Origin: JAIBJN01 sp963784175
GTDB lineage: Bacteria; Actinomycetota; Thermoleophilia; Gaiellales; Gaiellaceae
Length of the DNA stretch: 64,000 bases
Direction of reading: 5' to 3'
Assembly (NCBI GenBank): GCA_963784175.1
Contig: CAWAQJ010000018.1
Span: forward strand, 124,001 to 188,000
Program-made: the position numbers and the translations under genes
The notes under the pieces: generated by a model
Database searches by the model: none
What the model was told of the DNA's origin: nothing
The model's input: the letters and a program-made list of their open reading frames with translations, nothing else
Part shown: piece by piece, positions 7,701 through 16,459 of the stretch
How positions within the stretch are numbered: the first letter of the stretch is position 1
Layout of the letters: every line of letters starts with the position of its first letter

Positions 7701-7743
7701 CTCTGGGCGACTTCGGACGCGGGTTCGATTCCGCCAGCCAGAG
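7701..7743 (+). other. tRNA/tmRNA 3'-end-like fragment
   Basis: The stretch at 7715-7739 (GGACGCGGGTTCGATTCC then GCCAGCC) closely resembles the T-arm and acceptor end of a bacterial tmRNA, but one C of the usual TTCGATTCCC is absent. CTCTGG at 7701-7706 pairs with CCAGAG at 7738-7743, forming an acceptor-plus-T-arm-like hairpin. No matching D-arm or 5' half was found upstream, so it is not a complete tRNA or tmRNA. It may be an integration scar. Confidence 0.4.
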
Positions 7744-7822
7744 TCGCGCGCGGAAAACGTCGGCGAAGACCTAATCCTGGGTCCAGCGGGAACGGTCAGC
7801 GCCCGCTGGAGTCAGGACTAGG

Positions 7823-8248
7823 TCAGAGACCCTCGGTCTCAGAGTGGCGCCCAAAGCCGGGTAGCTGCGCCTGGATCTCGAGGAACGCGAGCTTCTCTGC
7901 GGCCCGACAGTACGCGCGCGCCGGCGGGGACATGCGTGCGAGCACCGAGCCCGCCGTCCTCGTCTCGACGACCTCGGGCGGCCCGACGACGTAGGCGCGC
8001 CCCGCACGCACCACGTGACCGCCCCCCGCGCGCAGGTTCCGGAGCCATTCCGACTCCTCGCCGTACAAGAGGGCGATCACGAGCATCTGCCCTCGCCTGA
8101 ACGCAAAGAGCGGCGTGCGATAGTGGCGGCCCGAACGTCGACCGCGGTGCAGGACGACCGCCCACGGCGGGACGAGCCAGGCGTACAGACCTTGGATGCG
8201 GTTGGTGACCCGCTTGTTGAAGCGCGCCGCCCTTCGCGAGAACTTCAT
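7823..8248 (-). CDS. Deazaflavin (F420)-dependent nitroreductase family protein
   Basis: The product has 141 residues. It matches the Ddn/F420H2-dependent reductase family (PF04075): VVLHRGRRSGRHYRTPLFAF, then an Ile/Leu-rich strand, WLRNLRAGG near the middle and a PPEVVETR-type end. These small split-barrel enzymes use reduced F420 to reduce quinones or nitro compounds. It follows the msrA gene on the same strand, but a hairpin terminator lies between them. The family indicates F420 use in this organism. Substrate unknown. Confidence 0.88.
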   Translation of the reverse strand: MKFSRRAARFNKRVTNRIQGLYAWLVPPWAVVLHRGRRSGRHYRTPLFAFRRGQMLVIALLYGEESEWLRNLRAGGGHVVRAGRAYVVGPPEVVETRTAGSVLARMSPPARAYCRAAEKLAFLEIQAQLPGFGRHSETEGL

Positions 8249-8275
8249 TGCCGTCCGTCCTCCGATTGTGCGCGA

Positions 8276-8303
8276 CTAACGGCCGGCGCGAGCGCGCCGT
8301 TAG
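8276..8303 (-). terminator. Hairpin at the msrA stop codon
   Basis: CTAACGGC (8276-8283) pairs with GCCGTTAG (8296-8303), with further G-C pairing inside. The right arm contains the msrA stop codon, so transcripts of msrA probably end here. Confidence 0.5.
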
Positions 8304-8821
8304 CCAGCGGCTGCCGGCGCGCGGCGAGGAATGACCCAGCCAGGCCGCGGGAAGTGGCACGTGTAGCCGTTGGGATACTTCTCGAGGTAGTCCTGGTGCT
8401 CGGGCTCGGCCTCCCAGAACGGCCCCGCCGGCTCGACCTCGGTGACGACCTTCCCGGGCCAGAGGCCGGAGGCCTCGACGTCGGCGATCGTGTCCTCCGC
8501 GACGCGGCGCTGCTCCTCGTCGAGGTAGTAGATCGCCGAGCGGTAGCTCATCCCGGTGTCGTTCCCCTGACGGTTCAGCGTCGTCGGGTCGTGGATCTGG
8601 AAGAAGAACTCGAGCAGCTCACGGAACGACGTCTGCTCGGGGTCGAAGACGATCTCGATCGCCTCCGCGTGCGTGCCGTGGTTGCGGTAGGTGGCGTTCG
8701 GGACGTCGCCGCCCGAGTAGCCCACCCTCGTCTCCAGGACGCCCGGTCGCTTCCGGATGAGGTCCTGCATCCCCCAGAAGCACCCGCCCGCGAGAATCGC
8801 CTTCTCGACCGAACCACTCAT
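8300..8821 (-). CDS. msrA: Peptide-methionine (S)-S-oxide reductase MsrA
   Basis: The product has 173 residues. The catalytic motif GGCFWG lies at the N-terminus (AGGCFWGMQDLI), followed by the family blocks VGYSGG, YRNHGTHAEAIE and YRSAIYYLDEEQ. It reduces Met-S-sulfoxide in oxidised proteins in the cytosol. The ATG at 8821 is preceded by AAGGAGGAGG; a GTG one codon upstream is the alternative. It fits the antioxidant theme of the region (manganese catalase, glutaredoxin elsewhere). Confidence 0.95.
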   Translation of the reverse strand: MSGSVEKAILAGGCFWGMQDLIRKRPGVLETRVGYSGGDVPNATYRNHGTHAEAIEIVFDPEQTSFRELLEFFFQIHDPTTLNRQGNDTGMSYRSAIYYLDEEQRRVAEDTIADVEASGLWPGKVVTEVEPAGPFWEAEPEHQDYLEKYPNGYTCHFPRPGWVIPRRAPAAAG

Positions 8822-8891
8822 CACGCCTCCTCCTTGACGACCACGGCTCCGCAGTCAATGTACCTTCGGCGCGTCGGGTCGCGGTGCGCGC

Positions 8892-9341
8892 CTACCAGGA
8901 GACAGAGACGACGCGGGCGACGTAGGTCGTCCGCGGGGCGCGAACGGTGACCTCGTCGCCGGCCTTGGCACCCATGAGCGCAAGCCCGAGGGGCGAGTCG
9001 GGCGAGACGGCGCCGTCGCCGCTCATGCTCGAGACGCGCACCGTCATGCGCTCGCCGAGGTCGTCCTCGACCTCGACCTGGGAGCCGATTCCGATCACGT
9101 CGCTCGCCGCAGCCTCGACGACGACCGCGTTACGGACGCGCTCGCGCAGGATCGTGATCTCGCGCTCGTTCAGGCCCTGCTCGTTCTTGGCCGCGTGGTA
9201 CTCGAAGTTCTCGGAGAGGTCTCCGAAGCCGCGTGCGGTCGCGATCGCCTCGACGATCTCCTGCCGTTTTGAGCCTTCGAGCTGGGCGAGTCGCTCCTTG
9301 AGGGTGTCGAGCTCGGCCTGGGTGAGCTGCTCATGCGCCAC
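8892..9341 (-). CDS. greA: Transcription elongation factor GreA
   Basis: The product has 149 residues. The N-terminal coiled coil carries the tip motif GFGDLSENFEYHAAKNEQ, with the Asp and Glu that stimulate RNA-polymerase transcript cleavage, and a C-terminal FKBP-like domain ends SPDSPLGLALMGAKAGDEV. It rescues arrested elongation complexes. The GTG at 9341 lies 6 nt after a TAGGGT -10 box with no ribosome-binding site, so the mRNA is probably leaderless. It is slightly shorter than typical GreA (~158 aa). Confidence 0.93.
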   Translation of the reverse strand: MAHEQLTQAELDTLKERLAQLEGSKRQEIVEAIATARGFGDLSENFEYHAAKNEQGLNEREITILRERVRNAVVVEAAASDVIGIGSQVEVEDDLGERMTVRVSSMSGDGAVSPDSPLGLALMGAKAGDEVTVRAPRTTYVARVVSVSW

Positions 9342-9347
9342 GCGTCA

Positions 9348-9353
9348 ACCCTA
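9348..9353 (-). promoter_or_regulatory. -10 box of leaderless greA
   Basis: TAGGGT on the minus strand lies 6 nt before the GTG start of greA. Confidence 0.5.
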
Positions 9354-9406
9354 GCGCGATGCCCGGCGCCAGTCATTCCCTGGGCAGCGTCCGCCGTGCA
9401 TCCGGG

Positions 9407-9865
9407 CTAGTCCACGTCAGATCGACGCTGAGCTCTAGCCTCGACATTGCGGCGAAGGTTCGCGTGATATCCAGCCATCTGGCGTGCCACGACGACTTTC
9501 GTGACCGGCTGAAGCAGCCGCATCGCGCCGCGCAATTCACCCTCGGCAACGAAGAGCACCCGTGTCCCGGCGCCGTCAGGCTCGAACGACCACGTTCCGT
9601 CGATCGGGTAGGGACCCTCGACGATGTGGGCTCGAACGCGCACCGGTCGGTCGAACTCGGTGAACTCGACGATCTGCTCGAACTCCTTTCCGCCCGGCGG
9701 CTTCGTGCGCTCCCGGACGCGTGTTCCCAGCCGTGGGGCTCCCTCGGTGAGCGCCTCCACGGACGTCTTGGACGTCTGCCAGTCGGCGAGGGTCGACGGG
9801 TTCGTGAGATAGTCGAAAACGATCTCCGGCGGCCGGCTCACGAAGAATGTCTGCTCGATGCGCAT
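9407..9865 (-). CDS. SRPBCC family protein
   Basis: The product has 152 residues with a START/polyketide-cyclase-like fold pattern: MRIEQTFFVSRPPEIVFDYLTNPSTLADWQ at the start (beta strand, helix, Trp), alternating strands in the middle and a long C-terminal helix after GELRGAMRLLQP. Such proteins bind hydrophobic ligands. Its first 28 nt overlap the end of the truncated GH15 gene, so it is the last gene of a three-gene minus-strand operon with MFS and GH15. Ligand unknown. Confidence 0.8.
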   Translation of the reverse strand: MRIEQTFFVSRPPEIVFDYLTNPSTLADWQTSKTSVEALTEGAPRLGTRVRERTKPPGGKEFEQIVEFTEFDRPVRVRAHIVEGPYPIDGTWSFEPDGAGTRVLFVAEGELRGAMRLLQPVTKVVVARQMAGYHANLRRNVEARAQRRSDVD

Positions 9866-10584
9866 GGTTCAGCCTCCTGATTGAGAAATGCATTGGCGCC
9901 GCGAGCGACCTGAAAGAAGGAGGCCATCGCGGCCCTACGTTCGACGGCGGCGGTACCCGACCTGGCCCAGAAGGACTCCGTATCGGCGAGCGCCCGCAGC
10001 GGATCGACCACAGCGGGCGCGGGCTCGTACGAGGGATGCCGTGTGAGGACGAAGGGAAGGAGCTCGCCGGCCGAGACCGGGAAATGGGCCTGCACTGCGG
10101 CGTCGTCTACGTCGGTTTCGACTGAGGTGCGAAGCCAGACGCTGTCCGGGCCCGCGGTCGCCACATCCGCTCCGTCGAGGTGATGAAGCCGCGGTCGGAT
10201 CCGGCCGTAGTCGAAGCGAGGCCTGAGATCCATGTGCACGCGGACTCGCCCGCGGACGCCTTCGACCAGGCGGACGACGTGGGGCGCCTCGCAGTGGGGC
10301 GGCATGAAGTCGACCACTCGAATCGACCCCTCGGCCGTGTCGAAGTCCGTTTCGAGCACGAGCGACTCGCGGCGGTACCGACTCCGAGTCCGCCGCACCT
10401 GACCGGACGGTGCAATCCGCCAGCAACCGTTCTCCGCGTTGCCGACCAGCGCGGCCAGGGAGACAGCCGAATCGAAGCGCGGCTGGCAGAGCAAGTCGAT
10501 CGATCCGTCCTTGCTCACAAGCGCGCCCGTTCGGCTGTCCCCCAGGAGCATGTAGTCCGCGATCCGCGGCGGCACCCGACTCAT
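9838..10584 (-). CDS. Truncated GH15-type (glucoamylase/trehalase-like) protein, N-terminal domain only
   Basis: The first ~210 of 248 residues match the N-terminal beta-sandwich of GH15 enzymes: IADYMLLGDSRTGALVSKDGSIDLLCQPRFDS, RYRRESLVLETDF, VVDFMPP. Full enzymes have about 600 residues, with an (alpha/alpha)6 catalytic domain. Here the sequence breaks just after DTESFWARSGT and ends in an unrelated short tail, so the catalytic acids are absent. The truncation is not explained by a single frameshift, because the SRPBCC gene follows directly. The ATG overlaps the MFS stop (ATGA). Probably a relic, still translated. Confidence 0.75.
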   Translation of the reverse strand: MSRVPPRIADYMLLGDSRTGALVSKDGSIDLLCQPRFDSAVSLAALVGNAENGCWRIAPSGQVRRTRSRYRRESLVLETDFDTAEGSIRVVDFMPPHCEAPHVVRLVEGVRGRVRVHMDLRPRFDYGRIRPRLHHLDGADVATAGPDSVWLRTSVETDVDDAAVQAHFPVSAGELLPFVLTRHPSYEPAPAVVDPLRALADTESFWARSGTAAVERRAAMASFFQVARGANAFLNQEAEPCASSRHSS

Positions 10585-12164
10585 CCCTGCGCCTTGGCGG
10601 GTCGGGCGGTGTCGGCACGCGGCTGAACGTCGAGCCGGACGACCTCGGCGGTTGCGACGACCGGGTCACGACCGGGCAGGAAGCGGACGACGACGACTGC
10701 CGTTGCGGCGGCGAGCACGGCAGCGACGAGGAGGCCGCTGCCCATCGCCTGGGCGAATGCATCGCCGGTGGCAGCGAGGAGGTCGTCGCCGGCATCCGTT
10801 GGGAGCTGGGCCGCAATCCCGGTGGCTGCCCCCACCGACTCCTCGGCCTGTGCTTGTGCCTCGACGGGCAGGCCGGAGAGGGAGCCTTCGACCTCGTGTG
10901 CGTACAGAGAGCTGATGAGCGAGCCGATCACGGCAACGCCGAGCGCTCCCGAGACCATGCGCGCGACCGTGTTGGTGGCGGACGCCACGCCGGACTTGGC
11001 CGCGGGAACCGCACCGACAACCGCCTCGGTCGCGGGGGCCATGACCCAGCCCATCGAGAGAGCGAGCCCGAAGAACCAGAAGACCAGGCCGAGCGTGCCC
11101 GTGTCCGACTCCCAGAACGTGGTCAACGCGAGGAGCACCGCGAGGCCGGTCAGGCCTGCGGCGACCACACGCGCCGTGCCGAGTTGCTTCACGGCCTTGC
11201 TCGAGGAGCCGGCGCCGATCATTAGTCCGAGCGCGATCGGGCTCATGACCGCGCCCGCCTCGATTGCGGTATAGCCGTGTGCGAACTGAAGGTACTGGGT
11301 CAGGGCGAAGATGCCGCCGAGCAGCGCGAAGAAGGCAACGCTGACCGCCGCCGTGCCGACGCTGAAGCGGGCACTGCGGAAGAAACCGAGGTCGAGCATC
11401 GGCTCGGCGATGCGCCGCTCCCACCACAGGAAGCCGCCGAGTAGGGCAATGGACGCCGCGAGCAGTCCGACGATCGGGACGGACGTCCAGCCACGCTCCG
11501 GGGCTTCGATGATCGCGTACACGAGAACGCTGAAGCCGGCGGTGGAGAGCGCGGCCCCGAGCAGATCGAACGAGCCGGGCTTGGGATCGCGGCTCTCCGG
11601 GACGTAGCGGATCCCGAGCAGCAGGGCCGCAACCGCGAACGGGACGTTGACCATGAAGATGGAAGACCAGCTGAACCACTCGAGCAGGAGCCCGCCCGCG
11701 AGCGGGCCGAGCCCGATCCCGACTGCCGCGAGAGCGGCCCAGATGGCGATCGCCTTCCCGCGCTCCTCGCCGGTGAAGAGGTTGGCGATGATCGAGAGCG
11801 TGGCCGGCATGATCAGCGCCGCGCCCACGCCCATGGCGGCTCGCACGGCGATCACCTCACCGGATGAGTCGGCAATCAGGGCACCGAGGCTGGCGAGGCC
11901 GAAGATCGACACGCCGGCCTGGAGCGCGAGCTTGCGCCCGAAGCGGTCGCCGAGCGTGCCGAAGACGAGCAGCAGGCCGGCGAAGACGAGCAGGTAGGAG
12001 TCGACCATCCACTGCAACATCGAAGGGGAGGCGTCGAATTCATCCTGCAGGGTCGGTAGCGCGACGTTGAGGATCGTGTTGTCGAGCCCGATGATGACCA
12101 GGCTCAGCGCGAGTACGCCGAGGGTCTTCCAACGGCGTGCGTAGTGGAGGGGGTCGACGGGCAT
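10581..12164 (-). CDS. MFS efflux transporter, DHA2/EmrB-QacA type
   Basis: The product has 527 residues with about 14 membrane helices. Motif A appears as GTLGDRFGRKLAL after helix 2, with the family start LDNTILNVALPTL and MLQWMVDSYLL. This is a proton-driven drug exporter of the inner membrane. The ATG at 12164 follows GGAAGGAG. It is divergent from the LuxR-AAA regulator at 12313, which may control it, and it overlaps the GH15 relic downstream by 4 nt. Confidence 0.9.
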   Translation of the reverse strand: MPVDPLHYARRWKTLGVLALSLVIIGLDNTILNVALPTLQDEFDASPSMLQWMVDSYLLVFAGLLLVFGTLGDRFGRKLALQAGVSIFGLASLGALIADSSGEVIAVRAAMGVGAALIMPATLSIIANLFTGEERGKAIAIWAALAAVGIGLGPLAGGLLLEWFSWSSIFMVNVPFAVAALLLGIRYVPESRDPKPGSFDLLGAALSTAGFSVLVYAIIEAPERGWTSVPIVGLLAASIALLGGFLWWERRIAEPMLDLGFFRSARFSVGTAAVSVAFFALLGGIFALTQYLQFAHGYTAIEAGAVMSPIALGLMIGAGSSSKAVKQLGTARVVAAGLTGLAVLLALTTFWESDTGTLGLVFWFFGLALSMGWVMAPATEAVVGAVPAAKSGVASATNTVARMVSGALGVAVIGSLISSLYAHEVEGSLSGLPVEAQAQAEESVGAATGIAAQLPTDAGDDLLAATGDAFAQAMGSGLLVAAVLAAATAVVVVRFLPGRDPVVATAEVVRLDVQPRADTARPAKAQG

Positions 12165-12298
12165 CAGCAGCACTCCTTCCGGGGCTCGAGAGCCGATTGG
12201 GTCGTCCGTGCCATCGGTCTTCACCCTCGCGGAGCGGGGTCGGCGTCGCACCGGTGATTTCGCCGGTATTCCCGAGGAGGAGCCGAGAGAAGGCGGGT

Positions 12299-12304
12299 TA
12301 CGAT
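12299..12304 (+). promoter_or_regulatory. -10 box of the LuxR-AAA regulator
   Basis: TACGAT lies 8 nt before the GTG at 12313, as in leaderless genes. No clear -35 was seen. Confidence 0.35.
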
Positions 12305-12312
12305 CACCGCAC

Positions 12313-15081
12313 GTGCTGTACGGGAGAGACCCGGAACGGTCTCGGATCGGCGAGCTTCTCGAAGACGCTCGCGCGTCGCGCAGCGGCGTCCTCGTCATTT
12401 CCGGCGAGCCGGGCGTCGGCAAGTCGGCGCTCCTCGAGGACGCTCGCGGCCAGGCCGAAGGCATGCGCGTCCTCGGCGGTGCGGGAGTCGAATCGGAGGC
12501 GCAGCTTCCGTTCGCCGCCTTGCAGCAGATCGTCCGGCCGATCCTCGTGCACGTCGAGAGCCTTCCGCGACCGCAGGCCGCCGCACTCCGCGGATCGCTC
12601 GGCCTGGCAGCGGGGGGAAGCGAGGACCGCTTTCTCGTCTCACTCGCCGTCCTGAGCCTGCTCGCCGAGGCAGCGGAAGAGCGGCCCCTCCTGTGTCTGG
12701 TCGACGATGCGCAATGGCTCGACGACGCATCCGCGGACGCGCTCCTCTTCGTCGCGAGGCGGCTCGAAGCCGAGGGCATCGTCATGCTCTTCGGCGCTCG
12801 CGAGGGCGATGTTCGGCGCTTCGAAGCGCCCGGGCTTCCGGAGTTGCAGCTGAGCGGCCTCGACCCGTCGGCGGCCGGGACGTTGATCGACCGCTCGGCA
12901 GGCGTCGAGCTGTCGTCGGAGCTCCGCGACCGGCTCGTAGCTGAGACCGGCGGCAACCCGCTCGCCCTGCTCGAGCTTTCCACTGCTCTGAGCGAGGCTC
13001 AGCTGTCTGGTGCGGAGGCGGTTCTTGCTCCCATCCCGGTCAGTGCCCGGGTCGAGCACGCATTCCTCGCGCGGGTGAATCGGCTCTCGGAGGAGACGCA
13101 CACGCTCCTGCTCGTCGCCAGCGCCGACGACAGCGGCGAGCTCACGACTGTCTTGCGCGCCGCGGAGCACCTCGGAGCCGAGGCCGAGGCGCTCGATGCG
13201 GCCGAACGGGCGGGGCTCGTACATGTCCGTGGAACGCGGCTCGAGCTTCGCCATCCACTTGTCCGTTCGGCCGTCTACCAGGCGGCGCCGCTCTCCAGGA
13301 GACAGGCCGTCCACGGAGCGCTCGCGCGCGTCCTCGACGGCGAGGTCGACGCAGATCGCCGCGCCTGGCACCGCGCCGCGGCGAGCGTCGAGCCTGACCC
13401 GTCCGTCGGTGAAGAGCTCGAGGCGGCGGCGGAGCGTGCGCGGCAGCGGAGTGGTTTCGCCGCCGCCTCGCTTGCCTACGAAAGGGCGGCCGCACTCACA
13501 ACGGACGAGGAGCACCGGGCGCGGCGACTCACCGCGGCCGCGGAGACGGCCTGGCTCGCAGGACGTGTCGAGCGCGCCCTGATGCTGCTCGAGGCGGCGC
13601 GCGGGCTGGTGACAGAGCCGATCCAGCGCGCGGACATCGACCGCTTCCTCGGTCTCATCGAGATGACTCGCGGCGTCCCGGCCGACGCGTGCCACCTACT
13701 CCTTCGCGCGGCAACGGAGGTGGCGCCGAGCGACGGCGACCGCGCCCTTCAGCTGCTCAACATCGCCGGGCTCGCCGCGGCCTACGCCGGCGACAGGGAG
13801 GCGGCCGTCGCCATCGCACACCTCGCCCGCAACCTGGACCTGGCCGAAACGCCGTTCGTCCGCATGCTCGCACAGCTGCTCATCGGGCTTGGAGCCCACG
13901 CCGCCGGTGACTTCGCGGAAGCCGCCTCCATGCTGCGGGTGGCGCTCGAGCTGGCAGAGGCGCTCGATGATGACGCGGCCAGGGAGCCCGTTGCACTCCT
14001 GTTTGCGGGACGGGCCGCTCTCTACCTCGGCGACGACGAAGCAACGTTTCGGACACACCGCGAGGCGGCCGCTCGCGCGCGTGCGAGCGGTGCGCTCAGC
14101 ATCGTGACGCAGATCCTTCCCCGCCTGGCCATCACCGAGCTCTGGGCCGGCCGCTGGGCCTCCGCCTCGGCCAACGCGAGGGAAGGCGTTCAGCTCGCGC
14201 GCGAGATCGGTCAGCACGATCTGGTCGCGCAGCAGCTCGTGCTGCTCGCGCTCATCGCCGCCCTACGCGGGTCAGAGGACGAGTGCCGATCGCTGGCGGC
14301 CGAGAGTCGAGAGCTCGCCTCGGCCCGCCGTCTTGGGATCGTCCTCGAGCTGGCCGACTGGTCGCTGGCACTGCTCGAGCTGGGACTCGGTCGACCAGAG
14401 GAAGCTCTCCGGCGCTGTCGGGAAGTCTCCACCACGCTGGTTGTTTTTTGGGGTGGGCTGGATCGGATCGAGGCTGCGATTCGCGCAGGTGAACCGGACA
14501 CCGCCCGCGCTTGGCTGGATGTCTTCGAGCTGTGGGCGGACAGCAGTGCGGCTGCCTGGGGACGTGCGGTGGTTCTGCACTGCCGCGCGCTGCTCTCGGA
14601 TGACGAAGACGAAGCCAACCGTCTCTTTACGGAGGCCTTGGACGCGCACGCGGACGCCGCCCGACCGTTCGAGCGAGCCCGCTGCGAGCTTGCATACGGC
14701 GAGTTCCTCCGCCGGCTCCGCCGGCGGGTGGAGGCGCGCGAGCATCTGCGGTCGGCTCTGGACACCTTCGAGACGCTCGGAGCAACGCTGTGGGCGGAGC
14801 GGGCGCGGGTCGAGCTGCGGGCAAGCGGCCAGACCGCGCGCAAGCGGGATCCGAGCACGAGAAACACCCTCACCACACAGGAGCTCCAGATCGCGCGGTT
14901 CGTCGCGGAGGGCCATACGAACCGCGAGGTGGCAACCCAGCTCTTCCTCAGCCCGCGCACGATCGACTTCCACCTCCGCAACGTCTACCGGAAGCTCGGC
15001 ATCACCTCGCGAACCGCGCTCGCGCGCATCGATCTCGACTCAGAGAGCCAAAGCGCCCAAGAGGTCAGCGAGGCTTCGTGA
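12313..15081 (+). CDS. LuxR-family regulator with AAA ATPase (MalT/LAL type)
   Basis: This product of about 922 residues has an N-terminal AAA domain with Walker A (GEPGVGKS) and Walker B (LLCLVDDAQWLDD), a long alpha-helical TPR-like middle, and a C-terminal LuxR HTH (LTTQELQIARFVAEGHTNREVATQLFLSPRTIDFHLRNVY, with the cuts within the motif mine). Such regulators bind ATP and an inducer, then activate transcription. GTG 12313 gives the usual MLYGRDPERSRI start and has a -10 box 8 nt upstream; GTG 12208 is a longer alternative. The neighbouring divergent MFS exporter is a plausible target. Confidence 0.88.
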   Translation: MLYGRDPERSRIGELLEDARASRSGVLVISGEPGVGKSALLEDARGQAEGMRVLGGAGVESEAQLPFAALQQIVRPILVHVESLPRPQAAALRGSLGLAAGGSEDRFLVSLAVLSLLAEAAEERPLLCLVDDAQWLDDASADALLFVARRLEAEGIVMLFGAREGDVRRFEAPGLPELQLSGLDPSAAGTLIDRSAGVELSSELRDRLVAETGGNPLALLELSTALSEAQLSGAEAVLAPIPVSARVEHAFLARVNRLSEETHTLLLVASADDSGELTTVLRAAEHLGAEAEALDAAERAGLVHVRGTRLELRHPLVRSAVYQAAPLSRRQAVHGALARVLDGEVDADRRAWHRAAASVEPDPSVGEELEAAAERARQRSGFAAASLAYERAAALTTDEEHRARRLTAAAETAWLAGRVERALMLLEAARGLVTEPIQRADIDRFLGLIEMTRGVPADACHLLLRAATEVAPSDGDRALQLLNIAGLAAAYAGDREAAVAIAHLARNLDLAETPFVRMLAQLLIGLGAHAAGDFAEAASMLRVALELAEALDDDAAREPVALLFAGRAALYLGDDEATFRTHREAAARARASGALSIVTQILPRLAITELWAGRWASASANAREGVQLAREIGQHDLVAQQLVLLALIAALRGSEDECRSLAAESRELASARRLGIVLELADWSLALLELGLGRPEEALRRCREVSTTLVVFWGGLDRIEAAIRAGEPDTARAWLDVFELWADSSAAAWGRAVVLHCRALLSDDEDEANRLFTEALDAHADAARPFERARCELAYGEFLRRLRRRVEAREHLRSALDTFETLGATLWAERARVELRASGQTARKRDPSTRNTLTTQELQIARFVAEGHTNREVATQLFLSPRTIDFHLRNVYRKLGITSRTALARIDLDSESQSAQEVSEAS

Positions 15082-15108
15082 CCTAGTCGCGTCGCTCGGC
15101 CGGTGGGC

Positions 15109-15114
15109 TAGGGT
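15109..15114 (+). promoter_or_regulatory. -10 box of leaderless ltrA
   Basis: TAGGGT lies 6 nt before the GTG start at 15121. Confidence 0.5.
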
Positions 15115-15120
15115 CCGCCC

Positions 15121-16284
15121 GTGGCCGACGCCGACCGCGAGCTCGAGGGGAGCGACGAGCACCGGGTCACCCCGCTCGAGCTCTTCTTCGACCTGGTCTT
15201 CGTGTTCGCGATCACGCAGGTCACCCGCATGCTCGCGGACGACCCGACCTGGGGCGGAGTGTTTCGCGGGATGCTCGTTCTCGCGGCGCTCTGGTGGGCA
15301 TGGACCGTCTACGCGTGGCTGACGAGCGCGCTCGACGTCGACGAGGGCGCGATCAGGCTGGTGATGCTCGCCGCGATGGCCACACTGTTCGGAGTCGCCC
15401 TGGCGGTGCCGGGCGCATTCGGCGACGACGCCGTGCTGTTCGGTGTCGCCTACCTCCTCGTCCGCCTGCTCCATCTCGTTCTCGCTCTGACCGTCAGCCG
15501 CGACGATCCCGACCGTCACGGGGCGATTCTGCGGTTTGCACCGACGGCGGTCCTCGGCGCCTCACTGCTCGTGGTCGCCGGCTTCGTCGAGGGGGACGTG
15601 CGCATCGCAGTCTGGATCGTCGCGCTTGCCGTCGACTACCTGGGCCCGGTCGTGATCGGCCCCGGACAAGGCTGGAGAGTCGCACCCGAGCACTTCGCCG
15701 AGCGGCACGGGTTGATCATCCTGATCGCGCTCGGGGAGTCCCTCATCGCCATCGGGCTCGGCGCGGGGTTCGAGCTCGACGCCGGAGTGATCGTGGCGGC
15801 GGCGCTCGGGATCGTCGTCGTCTCGGCGCTCTGGTGGCTCTACTTCGACGTGGCCGCGATCCTGGAGAGGACACGGCTCATGCGGGCAACGGGCCTCGAG
15901 CTGCACCGGCTCGCGCTGTATGCCTACAGCTACCTCCACCTGCCGATGATCGCCGGCATCGTGCTCTTCGCTCTCGGGCTCAAGACGACTGTCAGCCACA
16001 CCGGGGAGCATCTGGACACGGTGCCCGCAGTTGCGCTCTGCGGCGGGGCGGCCCTGTACCTGATCGGGCATGTCGCATCCCTCTTCCGCATGACCGGCCG
16101 CATCTTCCGCCGGCGCACGATCGGAGCACTCGTGTTGCTCGCCCTCATACCGGCTGCCGAAGCCATCCCGTCGCTCGCAGCGCTCGCCCTCGTGAGCACC
16201 GTGTGCTCGTTCGTCGTGGCCTACGAGGCGATCCGCCATCGCGAGCACCGAACAGCGCTCCGGCATCCCGAGCTCGTGCAATGA
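15121..16284 (+). CDS. Low-temperature-requirement A (LtrA) family membrane protein
   Basis: The product has 387 residues with about ten membrane helices. The family signatures ELFFDLVFVFAITQVT near the N-terminus and ERHGLIILIALGESLIAIG in the middle are present. LtrA was named for growth of Listeria at low temperature; its molecular activity is not established. The GTG start has no ribosome-binding site and lies 6 nt after TAGGGT, so translation is probably leaderless. The stop codon overlaps the start of a GNAT relic (ATGA). Confidence 0.9.
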   Translation: MADADRELEGSDEHRVTPLELFFDLVFVFAITQVTRMLADDPTWGGVFRGMLVLAALWWAWTVYAWLTSALDVDEGAIRLVMLAAMATLFGVALAVPGAFGDDAVLFGVAYLLVRLLHLVLALTVSRDDPDRHGAILRFAPTAVLGASLLVVAGFVEGDVRIAVWIVALAVDYLGPVVIGPGQGWRVAPEHFAERHGLIILIALGESLIAIGLGAGFELDAGVIVAAALGIVVVSALWWLYFDVAAILERTRLMRATGLELHRLALYAYSYLHLPMIAGIVLFALGLKTTVSHTGEHLDTVPAVALCGGAALYLIGHVASLFRMTGRIFRRRTIGALVLLALIPAAEAIPSLAALALVSTVCSFVVAYEAIRHREHRTALRHPELVQ

Positions 16285-16417
16285 CAGGCGAACGGCGCGT
16301 GCCCGGGTTCGTGATCGAGGTCGACGATCCACGGCGCGAGGATTCGTGTCGTGCGGGCCCTTCGGCGAGTACTCCCAGACGCAGGACAACGTGTTCATGA
16401 CGCGCGCCCTCGTCTAG
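16281..16417 (+). pseudogene. GNAT acetyltransferase relic with internal deletion
   Basis: From the ATG overlapping the ltrA stop, one frame reads MTGERRVPGFVIEVDDPRRED, a typical GNAT N-terminus. A different frame then reads CGPFGEYSQTQDNVFMTRAL and stops at 16417, matching the usual C-terminal end (PFGEY...VFMT) of this acetyltransferase family. The roughly 110 residues that normally lie between, including the acetyl-CoA loop, are missing. It is therefore a deletion scar, not a functional gene. The original gene was probably coupled to ltrA. Confidence 0.6.
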
Positions 16418-16459
16418 CGGGGCGACGGACGCAAGATCGAGCCGATCAGGAGGCGAAAC

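Noticed and set aside
7655..7743. Complete tRNA or tmRNA at the tRNA-like element
   Set aside because: Only a T-arm and acceptor-like part are present. No 5' half, D-arm or anticodon arm with correct spacing was found, and one C of the T-arm is missing.
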